Assembly: GCA_046046455.1 (NCBI GenBank)
Contig: JBJOJS010000055.1
Location: 1 to 20,365, forward strand
Length of the DNA stretch: 20,365 nt
From: Mxb001 sp046046455
GTDB lineage: Bacteria > Actinomycetota > Actinomycetes > S36-B12
Direction: 5' to 3'
Shown here: piece by piece, positions 1 through 7,756 of the stretch
Position numbering within the stretch: position 1 is the first letter of the stretch
Layout of the letters: each line of letters starts with the position of its first letter
The notes under the pieces: model-generated
Databases searched by the model: none
Told to the model about the DNA's origin: nothing
The model's input: the letters and a program-made list of their open reading frames with translations, nothing else
Program-made: the position numbers and the translations under genes

Positions 1-1
1 C

Positions 2-119
2 GCCAATGCCCTTCCGCGTATCTCCGTCGAGGAGGGCGGAGACGAGATCGTCGAGGACGATCCGCTCGACGAGTCCGACCCCGATGCCATCGGAGAGCGT
101 CAGACCGTCGGCGTGTGAT
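2..119 (+). CDS. 3' end of an unidentified gene (partial)
   Basis: This is an open frame entering from the left edge and ending at TGA 117-119. The visible 38 codons encode an acidic tail rich in Asp and Glu (EEGGDEIVEDDPLDESDPD) ending QTVGV. Codon choice in this frame matches the neighbouring genes, with many C- or G-ending third positions, and the other two frames give Arg-rich non-coding-like peptides. An acidic C-terminal tail is not enough to assign a family. The gene upstream of miaB in actinobacteria varies, so context does not settle it. No function is proposed. Confidence 0.5.
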
Positions 120-121
120 GA

Positions 122-137
122 CGGGACCTTAGTCCCG
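122..137 (+). terminator. short hairpin after the upstream partial gene
   Basis: CGGGAC and GTCCCG form a 6-bp stem around the loop CTTA, three bases after the upstream stop codon. There is no T-run, so a role as terminator is only plausible. Confidence 0.3.
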
Positions 138-181
138 AATCAAGGGGCGATTACGCAGTACCGCGGCCTCTGCCACGCACC

Positions 182-203
182 TAGCATGAATTCATGCGGG
201 GAG
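182..203 (+). promoter_or_regulatory. -10 box and Shine-Dalgarno for the collagen-like gene
   Basis: TAGCAT at 182-187 fits the actinobacterial TANNNT -10 box. It would place the transcript start near 194. GGGGAG at 198-203 is a Shine-Dalgarno sequence 10 nt before ATG 214, which favours that start over GTG 205 or GTG 208. No convincing -35 is visible. Confidence 0.45.
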
Positions 204-213
204 CGTGGTGGAG

Positions 214-1296
214 ATGTCGAACCTGAATCGCATGACGTGGGTCGCGATGGGGATCGCGGCCGCGCTTCTGCTCGTCCTCGCGACCGGAGCCTCATCTGCT
301 TCCCCTGCGGACGTGCGATCCGACGCGACATCGACGGAAGTTGCATCCGCAGCAACTGCCAGTTCGCTTTATGCGTGCGTCAAGAAGAAGAACGGCCGCA
401 TGCGGATGATCACCAGCGGTGGCTGCGACCCGGGCGAGTACCTCGTCGTGTGGAGCGTTGTCGGCCCTCCAGGGGCCCGCGGCGCCAAGGGTCCGACAGG
501 CTCTCCCGGCCAGGTGGGCCCGGTGGGGCCGGTCGGACCGCAGGGCCCCGTCGGACCTCCCGACGGCTCTACGGTGCTCAGCGGGCAGGGAGCTCCGACA
601 GTGGACGTCGGCAAGATCGGCGACTTCTACATCGATACGCAGACCTGGTCCATGTGGGGACCCAGGAGCGCTGACACCTGGCCGCTGGGGACTGCGCTCA
701 TCGGTCCACCCGGGTCGCCGGGACCGCGCGGAGGCACCGGTCCAGAAGGTCCTGTGGGTGCCACCGGATCCGTAGGTCCGCAAGGCCCGATCGGCCCGCA
801 GGGAATCCAGGGCGTTCCGGGGCCGAGGGGGCTTCCCGGAGGGTTCGGTGCCTACGGAAGTTTCGCTGACCGGGGCACGCAGACGAACACGTCGCCGGGG
901 AGTGCGCTTCCCATCTTCCTGCGCGAGACCAATCTGAGCAGTGGAGTGAGGATCGTCGACGACACGCAGATCACCGTGGATGACTCGGGCATCTACAACA
1001 TCGCCTTCTCCGCCCAGATCACCAAGACAGACGCTGGCACCGACACGGTGTACCTATGGCTCCGCGTCAACGGGATCGACGTGCCTGATTCCAATACGGG
1101 TCTGGTCCTGATCGGAGGTGGCGCCAAGCAGGTTGCGGCGTGGAACTTCTTCGTCAGCCTCGGCGCCGGTCAGAATGCCACGCTCACCTGGGCGAGCCTG
1201 GATGCGAATGCGCGCATCCTCTACGAGGACGACACTGCGACTCCGTACGGACCGGGGATTCCCTCGATGATCGTGACGGTGAATCAGGTGGGCTAG
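214..1296 (+). CDS. Secreted collagen-like (Gly-X-Y) protein with C-terminal globular domain
   Basis: The protein has 360 residues. An N-terminal hydrophobic segment (about 8-28) acts as signal peptide or membrane anchor. Residues 53-82 hold a two-cysteine module (LYACVKKKNGRMRM...GGCDPGEYLVVW), a type often found just before collagen repeats in actinobacterial surface proteins. Two Gly-X-Y blocks follow: 11 triplets from Gly84 and about 15 from Gly164. They are separated by a non-collagen insert containing GKIGDFYIDTQTWSMWGP. The last 150 residues look like a beta-sandwich trimerisation domain of the C1q/BclA-head type (DDTQITVDDSGIYNIAFSAQI); that fold is an inference. Expected role: a trimeric surface filament. 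It stands alone with its own promoter, 42 bp before miaB. GTG 205 or 208 are alternative starts. Confidence 0.85.
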   Translation: MSNLNRMTWVAMGIAAALLLVLATGASSASPADVRSDATSTEVASAATASSLYACVKKKNGRMRMITSGGCDPGEYLVVWSVVGPPGARGAKGPTGSPGQVGPVGPVGPQGPVGPPDGSTVLSGQGAPTVDVGKIGDFYIDTQTWSMWGPRSADTWPLGTALIGPPGSPGPRGGTGPEGPVGATGSVGPQGPIGPQGIQGVPGPRGLPGGFGAYGSFADRGTQTNTSPGSALPIFLRETNLSSGVRIVDDTQITVDDSGIYNIAFSAQITKTDAGTDTVYLWLRVNGIDVPDSNTGLVLIGGGAKQVAAWNFFVSLGAGQNATLTWASLDANARILYEDDTATPYGPGIPSMIVTVNQVG

Positions 1297-1326
1297 GCAT
1301 GGTCACCGGGGATCCTGGCGCGCCCG

Positions 1327-1341
1327 TACGCTTGGGCCGTG
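1327..1341 (+). promoter_or_regulatory. Leaderless promoter of miaB
   Basis: TACGCT at 1327-1332 (TANNNT) is followed by exactly 6 nt and then GTG 1339. This is the spacing expected if transcription begins at the start codon. No Shine-Dalgarno sequence is present. Confidence 0.5.
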
Positions 1342-2778
1342 ACTAGGACGTTCGAGGTGCGCACCTACGGGTGCCAGATGAACGCCCACGACTCCGAGCG
1401 CATCGCCGGAGTCCTCGAGGCATCCGGCTACGCACCCGTGGGCGAGGGGGATCAGCCCGATCTGGTCGTCTTCAATACCTGCGCTGTGCGGGAGAACGCC
1501 GATAACCGTCTCTACGGCAACCTCGGCCACCTCGCGCCGGTGAAGGCGAGCACCCCGGGAATGCAGATCGCGGTGGGTGGCTGCCTGGCCCAAAAGGACC
1601 GCGGCGAAGTCGTGCGGCGGGCTCCCTGGGTGGACGTCGTATTCGGCACCCACAATCTCGGATCACTGCCCGCCCTGCTCGAGCGTGCACGCATCCAGGA
1701 GGAAGCGCAGGTCGAGATCCTCGAGAGCCTCGAGGTCTTCCCCTCCACCCTGCCCACACGACGCGAGTCGGCGTACGCCGCCTGGGTCTCCATCAGCGTC
1801 GGCTGCAACAACACGTGCACCTTCTGCATCGTCCCCGCGCTGCGCGGCAAGGAGAAGGACCGCCGGCCCGGTGACATCCTCGCCGAGATCGAGGCACTCG
1901 TCGCCGAGGGTGTCATCGAGATCACCCTGCTCGGCCAGAACGTCAACGCCTACGGCGTGGAGTTCGGTGATCGTGGTGCGTTCGCCGATCTGCTGCGCGC
2001 CTGCGGGTCGATCGAGGGCTTGGAGCGCGTGCGGTTCACGAGCCCCCATCCGCGCGACTTCACCGACGATGTGATCGCGGCCATGGCTGAGACGCCCAAC
2101 GTCATGCCGCAGCTGCACATGCCTCTGCAGAGCGGATCGGACCGGATCCTGCAGGCCATGCGCCGCTCGTATCGCGCCGATCGCTACCTCGGCATCATCG
2201 AGCGCGTGCGCGCGGCGATGCCCGAGGCGGCCATCACCACCGACATCATCGTCGGCTTCCCCGGCGAGACCGAGGAGGACTTCCAGGGCACGCTCGACGT
2301 CGTCCGCGCCTCGAGATTCGCCAGCGCCTTCACCTTCCAGTACTCCCCGCGTCCGGGCACGCCCGCGGCGACGATGGACGACCAGATCCCCAAGGCCGTC
2401 GTGCAGGACCGCTACAACCGGCTCACCGCCCTTGTCGAGGAGATCGCCTGGGAGGAGGGCAAGCGCTTCGTCGGCCGCGAGGTCGAGGTGTTGGTTGCCG
2501 AGGGCGAGGGACGCAAGGATGACGCGACCGCACGACTCTCCGGCCGGGCCGCCGACAACCGCCTGGTGCACGTGACGCGGGACCCCGCGCTTGGCGAGCC
2601 GCGCCCGGGAGACCTCGTCGTCGCGGAAGTGACGTACGCCGCGCCGCACCACCTCGTCGCGGATCGCATGCTGTCCGTGCGCCCCACGCGCGCGGGTGAC
2701 GCGTGGGAGGCGCGGACCGTGCAGTCGCCTGCGGACGACCGCGTCGTGCTGCCCATGCCGGCTATGCCGGCGAGGTGA
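1339..2778 (+). CDS. miaB: tRNA-2-methylthio-N6-dimethylallyladenosine synthase MiaB
   Basis: This radical-SAM methylthiotransferase converts i6A37 to ms2i6A37 in tRNAs reading UNN codons. It has 479 residues. The N-terminal MTTase domain carries Cys12, Cys48 and Cys82, which ligate the auxiliary Fe-S cluster. The radical-SAM motif is GCNNTCTFCIVP, with Cys156, Cys160 and Cys163. Further conserved blocks are LLGQNVNAYG, LHMPLQSGSD and TDIIVGFPGETEEDF. A TRAM-like RNA-binding region occupies about 395-450. The tail after it (about 30 residues) is low-complexity and probably dispensable. The GTG start is supported by the N-terminal RTFEVRTYGCQMN block and by the leaderless -10 box. The gene is followed by miaA, which makes its substrate; the Shine-Dalgarno of miaA overlaps the miaB stop. 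Confidence 0.97.
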   Translation: MTRTFEVRTYGCQMNAHDSERIAGVLEASGYAPVGEGDQPDLVVFNTCAVRENADNRLYGNLGHLAPVKASTPGMQIAVGGCLAQKDRGEVVRRAPWVDVVFGTHNLGSLPALLERARIQEEAQVEILESLEVFPSTLPTRRESAYAAWVSISVGCNNTCTFCIVPALRGKEKDRRPGDILAEIEALVAEGVIEITLLGQNVNAYGVEFGDRGAFADLLRACGSIEGLERVRFTSPHPRDFTDDVIAAMAETPNVMPQLHMPLQSGSDRILQAMRRSYRADRYLGIIERVRAAMPEAAITTDIIVGFPGETEEDFQGTLDVVRASRFASAFTFQYSPRPGTPAATMDDQIPKAVVQDRYNRLTALVEEIAWEEGKRFVGREVEVLVAEGEGRKDDATARLSGRAADNRLVHVTRDPALGEPRPGDLVVAEVTYAAPHHLVADRMLSVRPTRAGDAWEARTVQSPADDRVVLPMPAMPAR

Positions 2779-2785
2779 CGAGCGC

Positions 2786-3646
2786 GTGATCGTCGCCATC
2801 GTCGGACCGACCGCGGTGGGCAAGTCCGACCTCGCCATCGATCTTGCTGAGCGCATCGACGCTGAGATCGTGAGCGCAGACTCGATGCAGGTCTATGTCG
2901 GGATGGACATTGGCACCGCGAAGGTCCCTGAGTCCGAGCGCCGTGGCGTACCCCACCACATGCTCGATGTGTGGGCGGTCGACCACGAGGTCAGTGTCGT
3001 GGAGTTCCGCGATCGGGCGCGCGCTGCCATCGTGGACGTCGAGGCCCGGGGTCGAGACGTCGTCATCGTGGGCGGTTCGTGGCTCTACGTCCAGGCGATC
3101 CTCGACGAGATGGACTTCCCCGGCACGGATCCGGAGGTGCGTGCGCGGCTCGAGCAGGAACTCGCCGAGTCGGGTCCCGAAGTGCTGCACGCCCGCCTGG
3201 CCCAGCTCGATCCCGATGCGGCCGCGGCGATCCTGCCCACCAACGGCCGGCGGCTCGTCCGCGCTCTCGAGGTCGTCGAACTGCAGGGCTCCTTCACCGC
3301 GCGGCTGCCCGAACCGCGCCCGTGGCGCGAGGCGAGGTGGATCGGCCTGTCGTGCGACCGGCTCGTGCTCGATGCGCGGATCACAGGGCGTGTCGAGCGC
3401 ATGTGGGAGCTCGGTCTGGTCGACGAAGTGCGGAGCCTGCTCGGACGCATGGGCCGCACGGCGAGCGGTGCGCTCGGCTACCGGCAGGTGCTGGAGGCCC
3501 TTGAGGGCGAGGGTGACATGGAGATCGCGCGTCAGCGCACGATCGATGGCACGCGGCACTTCGCCCGCCGCCAAGAGCGGCGCTTCCGCCAGGACACGCG
3601 CGTGCACTGGGTGCCCGCCGGCACGTCGGCGAGCGACCTCCTCTAG
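2786..3646 (+). CDS. miaA: tRNA dimethylallyltransferase MiaA
   Basis: It transfers a dimethylallyl group from DMAPP to N6 of A37, the step before MiaB. The protein has 286 residues, slightly below the usual 300 or so. The P-loop GPTAVGKS is at residues 7-14. The family block ADSMQVYVGMDIGTAK and the GGSWLYVQAILD segment, in place of the commoner GGTGLY, are visible, as are NGRRLVRALEV and ALGYRQVLEAL. The frame is open for 30 codons upstream, but GTG 2786 directly precedes the conserved IVAIVGPTA strand. It also has a good Shine-Dalgarno (GAGGTGA, 2772-2778) 7 nt upstream that overlaps the miaB TGA, so translation is probably coupled. The stop codon lies in CTAG, shared with the stop of the opposing deacetylase gene. 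Confidence 0.97.
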   Translation: MIVAIVGPTAVGKSDLAIDLAERIDAEIVSADSMQVYVGMDIGTAKVPESERRGVPHHMLDVWAVDHEVSVVEFRDRARAAIVDVEARGRDVVIVGGSWLYVQAILDEMDFPGTDPEVRARLEQELAESGPEVLHARLAQLDPDAAAAILPTNGRRLVRALEVVELQGSFTARLPEPRPWREARWIGLSCDRLVLDARITGRVERMWELGLVDEVRSLLGRMGRTASGALGYRQVLEALEGEGDMEIARQRTIDGTRHFARRQERRFRQDTRVHWVPAGTSASDLL

Positions 3647-4395
3647 GGAATGGCGACGTAGTACTCAGTGCCGAGCAGGAGACGGTAGGCCGGGCCGGGC
3701 AGTCGGGTGAGGACCGCCAGCGTGCGCGTCGAGTCGTCCGCCGCAGCCTGGCTCGCATGCGCGGCCATGCTCGCGCGTTTCGCCGCGGCGTAGGGACGGA
3801 CGTCCACGCGATGCGTGATCTGCCGGCTTGGTGTCCAGGCCCTGTCGAACTCCGTCGGATCGAAGCCCGCGGGGGTGAGGCGGACGCTCGCCGCGGTGCG
3901 CACGGCACGCGCGATCGGCTCGCGCGGGAGCGTGGCCTCGAAGTGACGAATGCGCCTCGTCTCGCGCACCGCTGCCGCGGCGCCGCGCGCGACGGCGTGC
4001 ACGCGGAGGTGATCGGGATGGCCGTAGCCGCCCGACGGGTCGTATCCGATGAGCACGTCGGCCTGCTCGGACTCGACGAGGTCCACCAGACGAGCGACTT
4101 GGTCGTCGAGGTCACCCGCGGCGAATCCGCCGGGTTGGTCGCCGGTGAGGCCGGAGTCGGCGTACCCCCAGGTCTCTAGTCGCGCGGTGCCGAGGATCTC
4201 AGCGGAGCGCTCGAGCTCTCGTGCCCGCACGCCGGCAAGATCGTCCCGGTAGTCGGCAGAGGTGAGACCAGCAGCGCCATCGGTGGCGACGGCCAGGACC
4301 ACGCGGTGACCCTCCGCCGCGGCGCGCGCCATCGTCCCCGCCGTGAGGAGCGCCTCGTCGTCGGGGTGGGCGTGGAAGAAGACCAGCGTGGCCAC
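3643..4395 (-). CDS. PIG-L/LmbE family N-acetyl-sugar deacetylase
   Basis: This is a zinc-dependent deacetylase of the family containing MshB, Mca and GlcNAc-PI deacetylase. It has 250 residues and begins directly with the family strand (TLVFFHAHPDDE). The AHPDDE motif at 9-14 supplies His10, the catalytic Asp12 and Asp13. GGYGHPDH at 122-129 supplies the third metal ligand, probably His129. The start is GTG 4395 with AGGA 7 nt upstream. It is transcribed divergently from a GT4 glycosyltransferase across 35 bp. The pairing suggests both act on one glycoconjugate, for example a deacetylated amino-sugar lipid or thiol precursor, but the substrate cannot be read from the sequence. MshB or Mca activity is possible and unproven. 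It converges on miaA with overlapping stop codons. Confidence 0.9.
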   Translation of the reverse strand: MATLVFFHAHPDDEALLTAGTMARAAAEGHRVVLAVATDGAAGLTSADYRDDLAGVRARELERSAEILGTARLETWGYADSGLTGDQPGGFAAGDLDDQVARLVDLVESEQADVLIGYDPSGGYGHPDHLRVHAVARGAAAAVRETRRIRHFEATLPREPIARAVRTAASVRLTPAGFDPTEFDRAWTPSRQITHRVDVRPYAAAKRASMAAHASQAAADDSTRTLAVLTRLPGPAYRLLLGTEYYVAIP

Positions 4396-4418
4396 GGACC
4401 CATCCTGCCGGGGTGGCG

Positions 4419-4433
4419 TAGCGTCGGCGCGTG
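4419..4433 (+). promoter_or_regulatory. Leaderless promoter of the GT4 gene
   Basis: TAGCGT at 4419-4424, then 6 nt, then GTG 4431. No Shine-Dalgarno is present. It lies in the 35-bp gap shared with the divergent deacetylase gene. Confidence 0.5.
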
Positions 4434-5528
4434 CGCATCGCCCATGTCTCGGACTGCTACCTGCCGCGCACGGGAGGCATCGAGACCCAGGTGCGCGGAC
4501 TCGTGCTCGCTCAGGCTGCCCGGAGTGATGAGCCGTGGGTCATGACCGCCACGCCCGGGCTGCAGCGCTCGGGCCGCGAGGTCCTCGACGGGATCGAGGT
4601 CCAGCGCCTGACGGCGCGCATGCCTGCGGATCTGCCCGTGCATCCGCGCACGCGCGCCGGCGTGCGCGAGCTGCTCCAGGCGCACCCGTCGGATGTCGCC
4701 CACGTGCACCTGGGCGCGGTGTCTCCCTTCGCCTGGGGTGCGCTTCGCGCCCTCGCCGAATTGCGCATGCCCACGGTCGTCACGGTGCACAGCATGTGGG
4801 GACCGCTGTCGAGGGGCGGCTATCGCGCGGCACGCTCACTGCTCGCCCGGCCCGGTGTCGTCGTGAGTGCGGTGAGCGCCATCGCGGCCGGGCCGGTGTC
4901 TGCGGCACTGGGCGTGCCCGTCGGCGTACTCCCCAATGCCATCGACCCGGAGCCCTGGCGGCAGTCGCAGCCGGTGCCGCGCGTGCCGGGGGTGCTTCGC
5001 GTCGTCACGGTCGCGCGGCTCGCGCCACGCAAGCGCGTGAGTGCGCTGCTGCAGGCGATCGCCCGCGCCCAGGTGCTCCTCGGGCCTGAGGTGCGCATTG
5101 AGTCGACGATCATCGGAGACGGACCGCAGCGGAGCGCTACAGAGCGCACCGCCCGCCGACTCGGAGTGCCCGCGCGCTTCACGGGCCGGCTCCCGCTCGA
5201 GGGGATCCGCGAGGTCTTCGCCGCCGCGGATGCCTTCGCCCAGGCCTCGGTGCTGGAGTCCTTCGGCATCGCGGCCCTGGAGGCCCGGTCCTTCGGGCTG
5301 CCCGTGGTCGCGCGGGCGCAGGCCGGCACCTCCGAGTTCATCCACGACGGCATCGAGGGCTTGCTCGCGGTGGACGACGCGGGCCTGGGGGATGCCCTGG
5401 CGCTCCTGGGCCGGGATCCGGCGTTGGGTGAGCGCATCGCCGCGCACAATGTCGCCACGCCCCCCGAGCAGACCTGGGCCCATGCCTGCGACCGGGCGAG
5501 CGCGCTGTACGCCGCGGCTGGCGCCTAG
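4431..5528 (+). CDS. GT4-family glycosyltransferase
   Basis: This is a GT-B fold retaining glycosyltransferase of 365 residues. The N-terminal acceptor domain starts MRIAHVSDCYLPRTGGIETQ, with the glycine-rich loop GGIE typical of GT4. The C-terminal donor domain has VVTVARLAPRKRVSALLQAI, then IIGDGPQ, and the EX7E-type nucleotide-sugar motif ESFGIAALE at 276-284 followed by ARSFGLPVVA. No signal peptide or membrane segment is seen, so it probably acts at the cytoplasmic face of the membrane. Likely acceptors are a phosphoinositide, another lipid or a surface glycan. It does not look like MshA, which has a different N-terminus. It is divergent from the PIG-L deacetylase, and its TAG stop forms part of the -10 box of dapF. 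Confidence 0.88.
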   Translation: MRIAHVSDCYLPRTGGIETQVRGLVLAQAARSDEPWVMTATPGLQRSGREVLDGIEVQRLTARMPADLPVHPRTRAGVRELLQAHPSDVAHVHLGAVSPFAWGALRALAELRMPTVVTVHSMWGPLSRGGYRAARSLLARPGVVVSAVSAIAAGPVSAALGVPVGVLPNAIDPEPWRQSQPVPRVPGVLRVVTVARLAPRKRVSALLQAIARAQVLLGPEVRIESTIIGDGPQRSATERTARRLGVPARFTGRLPLEGIREVFAAADAFAQASVLESFGIAALEARSFGLPVVARAQAGTSEFIHDGIEGLLAVDDAGLGDALALLGRDPALGERIAAHNVATPPEQTWAHACDRASALYAAAGA

Positions 5529-5540
5529 GCTGGTCGGGTG
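5526..5540 (+). promoter_or_regulatory. Leaderless promoter of dapF
   Basis: TAGGCT at 5526-5531, then 6 nt, then GTG 5538. The first three bases are the stop codon of the preceding glycosyltransferase gene. No Shine-Dalgarno is visible. Confidence 0.45.
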
Positions 5541-6374
5541 CGGCAGGTGCGAGTGCTCAAGGGCCATGGGACGGGCAATGATTTCGTCTTGCTGCCCGAC
5601 CTCGATGGCGCGATCGATCTCACCGACGACATGGTGCAGGCGCTGTGCGATCGCCGATTCGGCGTCGGAGGCGACGGCGTCCTGCGCGTCGTGCGTTCCG
5701 CAGCATGCGATGACCCCGCGGCCACGGATGCGGAGTTCTTCATGGACTACCGCAATGCGGACGGCTCACGTGCTCAGATGTGCGGCAACGGAATCCGCGT
5801 CTTCGCACGCTTCCTCGTGGAGGAGGGCCTCGCCGACCCCGAGGGCATGGAGATCGCCACGCGCGGGGGCGTGCGCCAGGTGCGCAGGCTTTCCTCGGGG
5901 GAGTACGCCGTGGGGATGGGGGCCGCCACGGGCATGGACGCGATCGCTTCGGTCATGGTGGGCAACCGCTCCTACCCAGCGACCGGCGTGCACGTGCCCA
6001 ATCCCCATGCCGTCGTCTTCGTGACGTCCGTGAGCGCCGCGGGACCCCTCGACCGGGCCCCTGAGGTCAGCCCCGAGCACCTTTTCCCCGAGGGAGTCAA
6101 CGTCGAGTTCGTCGAGCAGATCGCCCCCGGGCACGTGCGGATGCGCGTCCATGAGCGCGGTGTGGGCGAGACGCTCTCGTGCGGGACCGGGGCGTGTGCT
6201 GTCGCCTGGGTCGTGCGCCAGCGCGGTGGCGACCTACCCGAGTCGATCCGGGTCGACGTGCCCGGCGGCACGCTCCATGTCGCGGAGCGTGAAAGTGACC
6301 TCGAACTCATCGGCCCCGCGGTGATCGTCGCTGACGGCACCCTCGAGGCTGACTGGACCGCTTCGTGGAGCTAG
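5538..6374 (+). CDS. dapF: Diaminopimelate epimerase DapF
   Basis: It interconverts LL- and meso-diaminopimelate for lysine synthesis and for the peptidoglycan cross-bridge, using two cysteines without a cofactor. It has 278 residues, the normal length. The N-terminal KGHGTGNDFVLL block, the first catalytic cysteine in MCGNGIRVFARF (Cys82) and the second in GETLSCGTGACAVA (Cys215) are intact. VPNPHAVVFV and EGVNVEFV are further family signatures. The start is GTG 5538. Its last codons overlap the GTG start of hflX by 10 nt. The dapF-hflX order after miaA is usual in actinobacteria, but here two sugar-metabolism genes are interposed. Confidence 0.97.
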   Translation: MRQVRVLKGHGTGNDFVLLPDLDGAIDLTDDMVQALCDRRFGVGGDGVLRVVRSAACDDPAATDAEFFMDYRNADGSRAQMCGNGIRVFARFLVEEGLADPEGMEIATRGGVRQVRRLSSGEYAVGMGAATGMDAIASVMVGNRSYPATGVHVPNPHAVVFVTSVSAAGPLDRAPEVSPEHLFPEGVNVEFVEQIAPGHVRMRVHERGVGETLSCGTGACAVAWVVRQRGGDLPESIRVDVPGGTLHVAERESDLELIGPAVIVADGTLEADWTASWS

Positions 6375-7756
6375 ACGAGCCCGCGGTCGGCGAACTCGAC
6401 CTCGAGGACCGGCAGGCGCTGCGACGTGTCGTCGGCCTGTCGACTGAGCTCGAGGACATCACCGAGGTCGAGTACCGCCAGATCCGCCTCGAGCAGGTGG
6501 TCCTCGTCGGCGTATGGACCGAGGGGACGGCTGACCAGGCGGAGCGCAGCCTGCGTGAGCTCGCCGCCCTGGCCGAGACGGCGGGCGCCGTCGTGCTCGA
6601 CGGCGTCATCCAGCGGCGCGATCGCCCCGATCCCGCGACGTACATCGGATCAGGCAAGGCGCGCGAACTGCGCGACCTCGTGGTCTCCAGCGGCGCAGAC
6701 ACGGTGATCTGCGACGGCGAGCTCAGCCCCGGCCAGTTGCGTCACCTCGAGGATGTCGTGAAGGTGAAGGTCGTCGACCGAACCTGGCTCATCCTGGACA
6801 TCTTCGCCCAGCATGCGCGCAGCAAAGCCGGGCGAGCGCAGGTGTCCCTCGCGCAAATGCAGTACCTCCTGCCCCGCCTACGCGGATGGGGCGAGTCGCT
6901 GTCCCGTCAGGCGGGCGGTCGGGCCGGTGGCGCGACGGGAGGCGTGGGCACCCGCGGCCCCGGCGAGACCAAGATCGAGACCGATCGTCGGCGCATCCGC
7001 GACCAGATGACGGTGTTGCGACGTCAGCTCAAGGAGATGGAGCGGGTACGTCGCACCCAGCGCGGAGCGCGCGAGCGCGCCGGCACACCGGCCGTCGCAC
7101 TCGCCGGATACACGAACGCCGGCAAGTCCAGCCTGCTGAACCGGCTCACGGGCGCGGGGGTGCTCGTGGAGGATGCGCTCTTCGCGACCCTCGATCCGAC
7201 CGTGCGCAAGCTCGACCTGCCCAGCGGGAGGCACTGCACGGTCGCCGACACGGTCGGCTTCGTGCGCCATCTGCCCCATCACCTGGTGGAGGCATTCCGT
7301 TCGACGTTGGAGGAGGTCACGGAAGCCGACCTCGTCGTTCATGTCGTCGATGGATCCGACCCGCACCCGGAGGACCAGTTGTCGGCGGTCCGGGAGGTCC
7401 TCGGCGAGATCGGGGCGGGCGATCTGCCGGAACTCGTCGTGATCAACAAGGCGGATATCGCCGATCCGCTCCAGCTCGCCGCCCTGCGGCGACGCGAGAC
7501 CGATGCGCTCATCGTGTCGGCTCACACGGGTGAGGGGGTCGACGAGTTGCTCGCGCGACTCGATGCGCGACTGCCGCGCCCGGAGATCGAGGTCGACGTG
7601 ATCGTGCCTTACGAGCGGGGCGATCTCGTGGCGGCCGCGCATGCCGAGGGCGAGGTGCTTTCGCTCGAGCACCTGCCCGAGGGCACGCGGCTTCGGGCGC
7701 GGGTGAAGCCCGACCTGGCTGCGCGGCTGGGCGTGCCCGTGCAGGATCCCGAGTGA
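6365..7756 (+). CDS. hflX: Ribosome-associated GTPase HflX
   Basis: HflX is a translational GTPase that splits stalled 70S ribosomes and is linked to heat, antibiotic and hypoxia stress. It has 463 residues. The N-terminal HflX domain includes ATYIGSGKARELRD (91-104), followed by the glycine-rich linker GGVGTRGPGETKIETDRRRI and a basic helix that reaches toward the peptidyl-transferase centre. The G domain has the P-loop GYTNAGKS (248-255), switch II DTVGF (295-299) and NKAD (361-364). The C-terminal domain ends near LAARLGVPVQDPE. The GTG start overlaps the end of dapF, and its TGA overlaps the GTG of the helicase gene (GTGA), so translation is probably coupled through all three genes. Confidence 0.96.
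   Translation: MELDEPAVGELDLEDRQALRRVVGLSTELEDITEVEYRQIRLEQVVLVGVWTEGTADQAERSLRELAALAETAGAVVLDGVIQRRDRPDPATYIGSGKARELRDLVVSSGADTVICDGELSPGQLRHLEDVVKVKVVDRTWLILDIFAQHARSKAGRAQVSLAQMQYLLPRLRGWGESLSRQAGGRAGGATGGVGTRGPGETKIETDRRRIRDQMTVLRRQLKEMERVRRTQRGARERAGTPAVALAGYTNAGKSSLLNRLTGAGVLVEDALFATLDPTVRKLDLPSGRHCTVADTVGFVRHLPHHLVEAFRSTLEEVTEADLVVHVVDGSDPHPEDQLSAVREVLGEIGAGDLPELVVINKADIADPLQLAALRRRETDALIVSAHTGEGVDELLARLDARLPRPEIEVDVIVPYERGDLVAAAHAEGEVLSLEHLPEGTRLRARVKPDLAARLGVPVQDPE

Noticed and set aside
194..226. Ten-codon frame starting at ATG 194, 6 nt after TAGCAT
   Set aside because: It is out of frame with the collagen-like gene and ends within its start region. The site more likely marks the transcript start than a coding leader.
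1663..2856. 397-codon antisense frame over miaB and miaA
   Set aside because: It is a shadow of two clearly recognised genes; its composition is low-complexity Arg/Asp/Gly.
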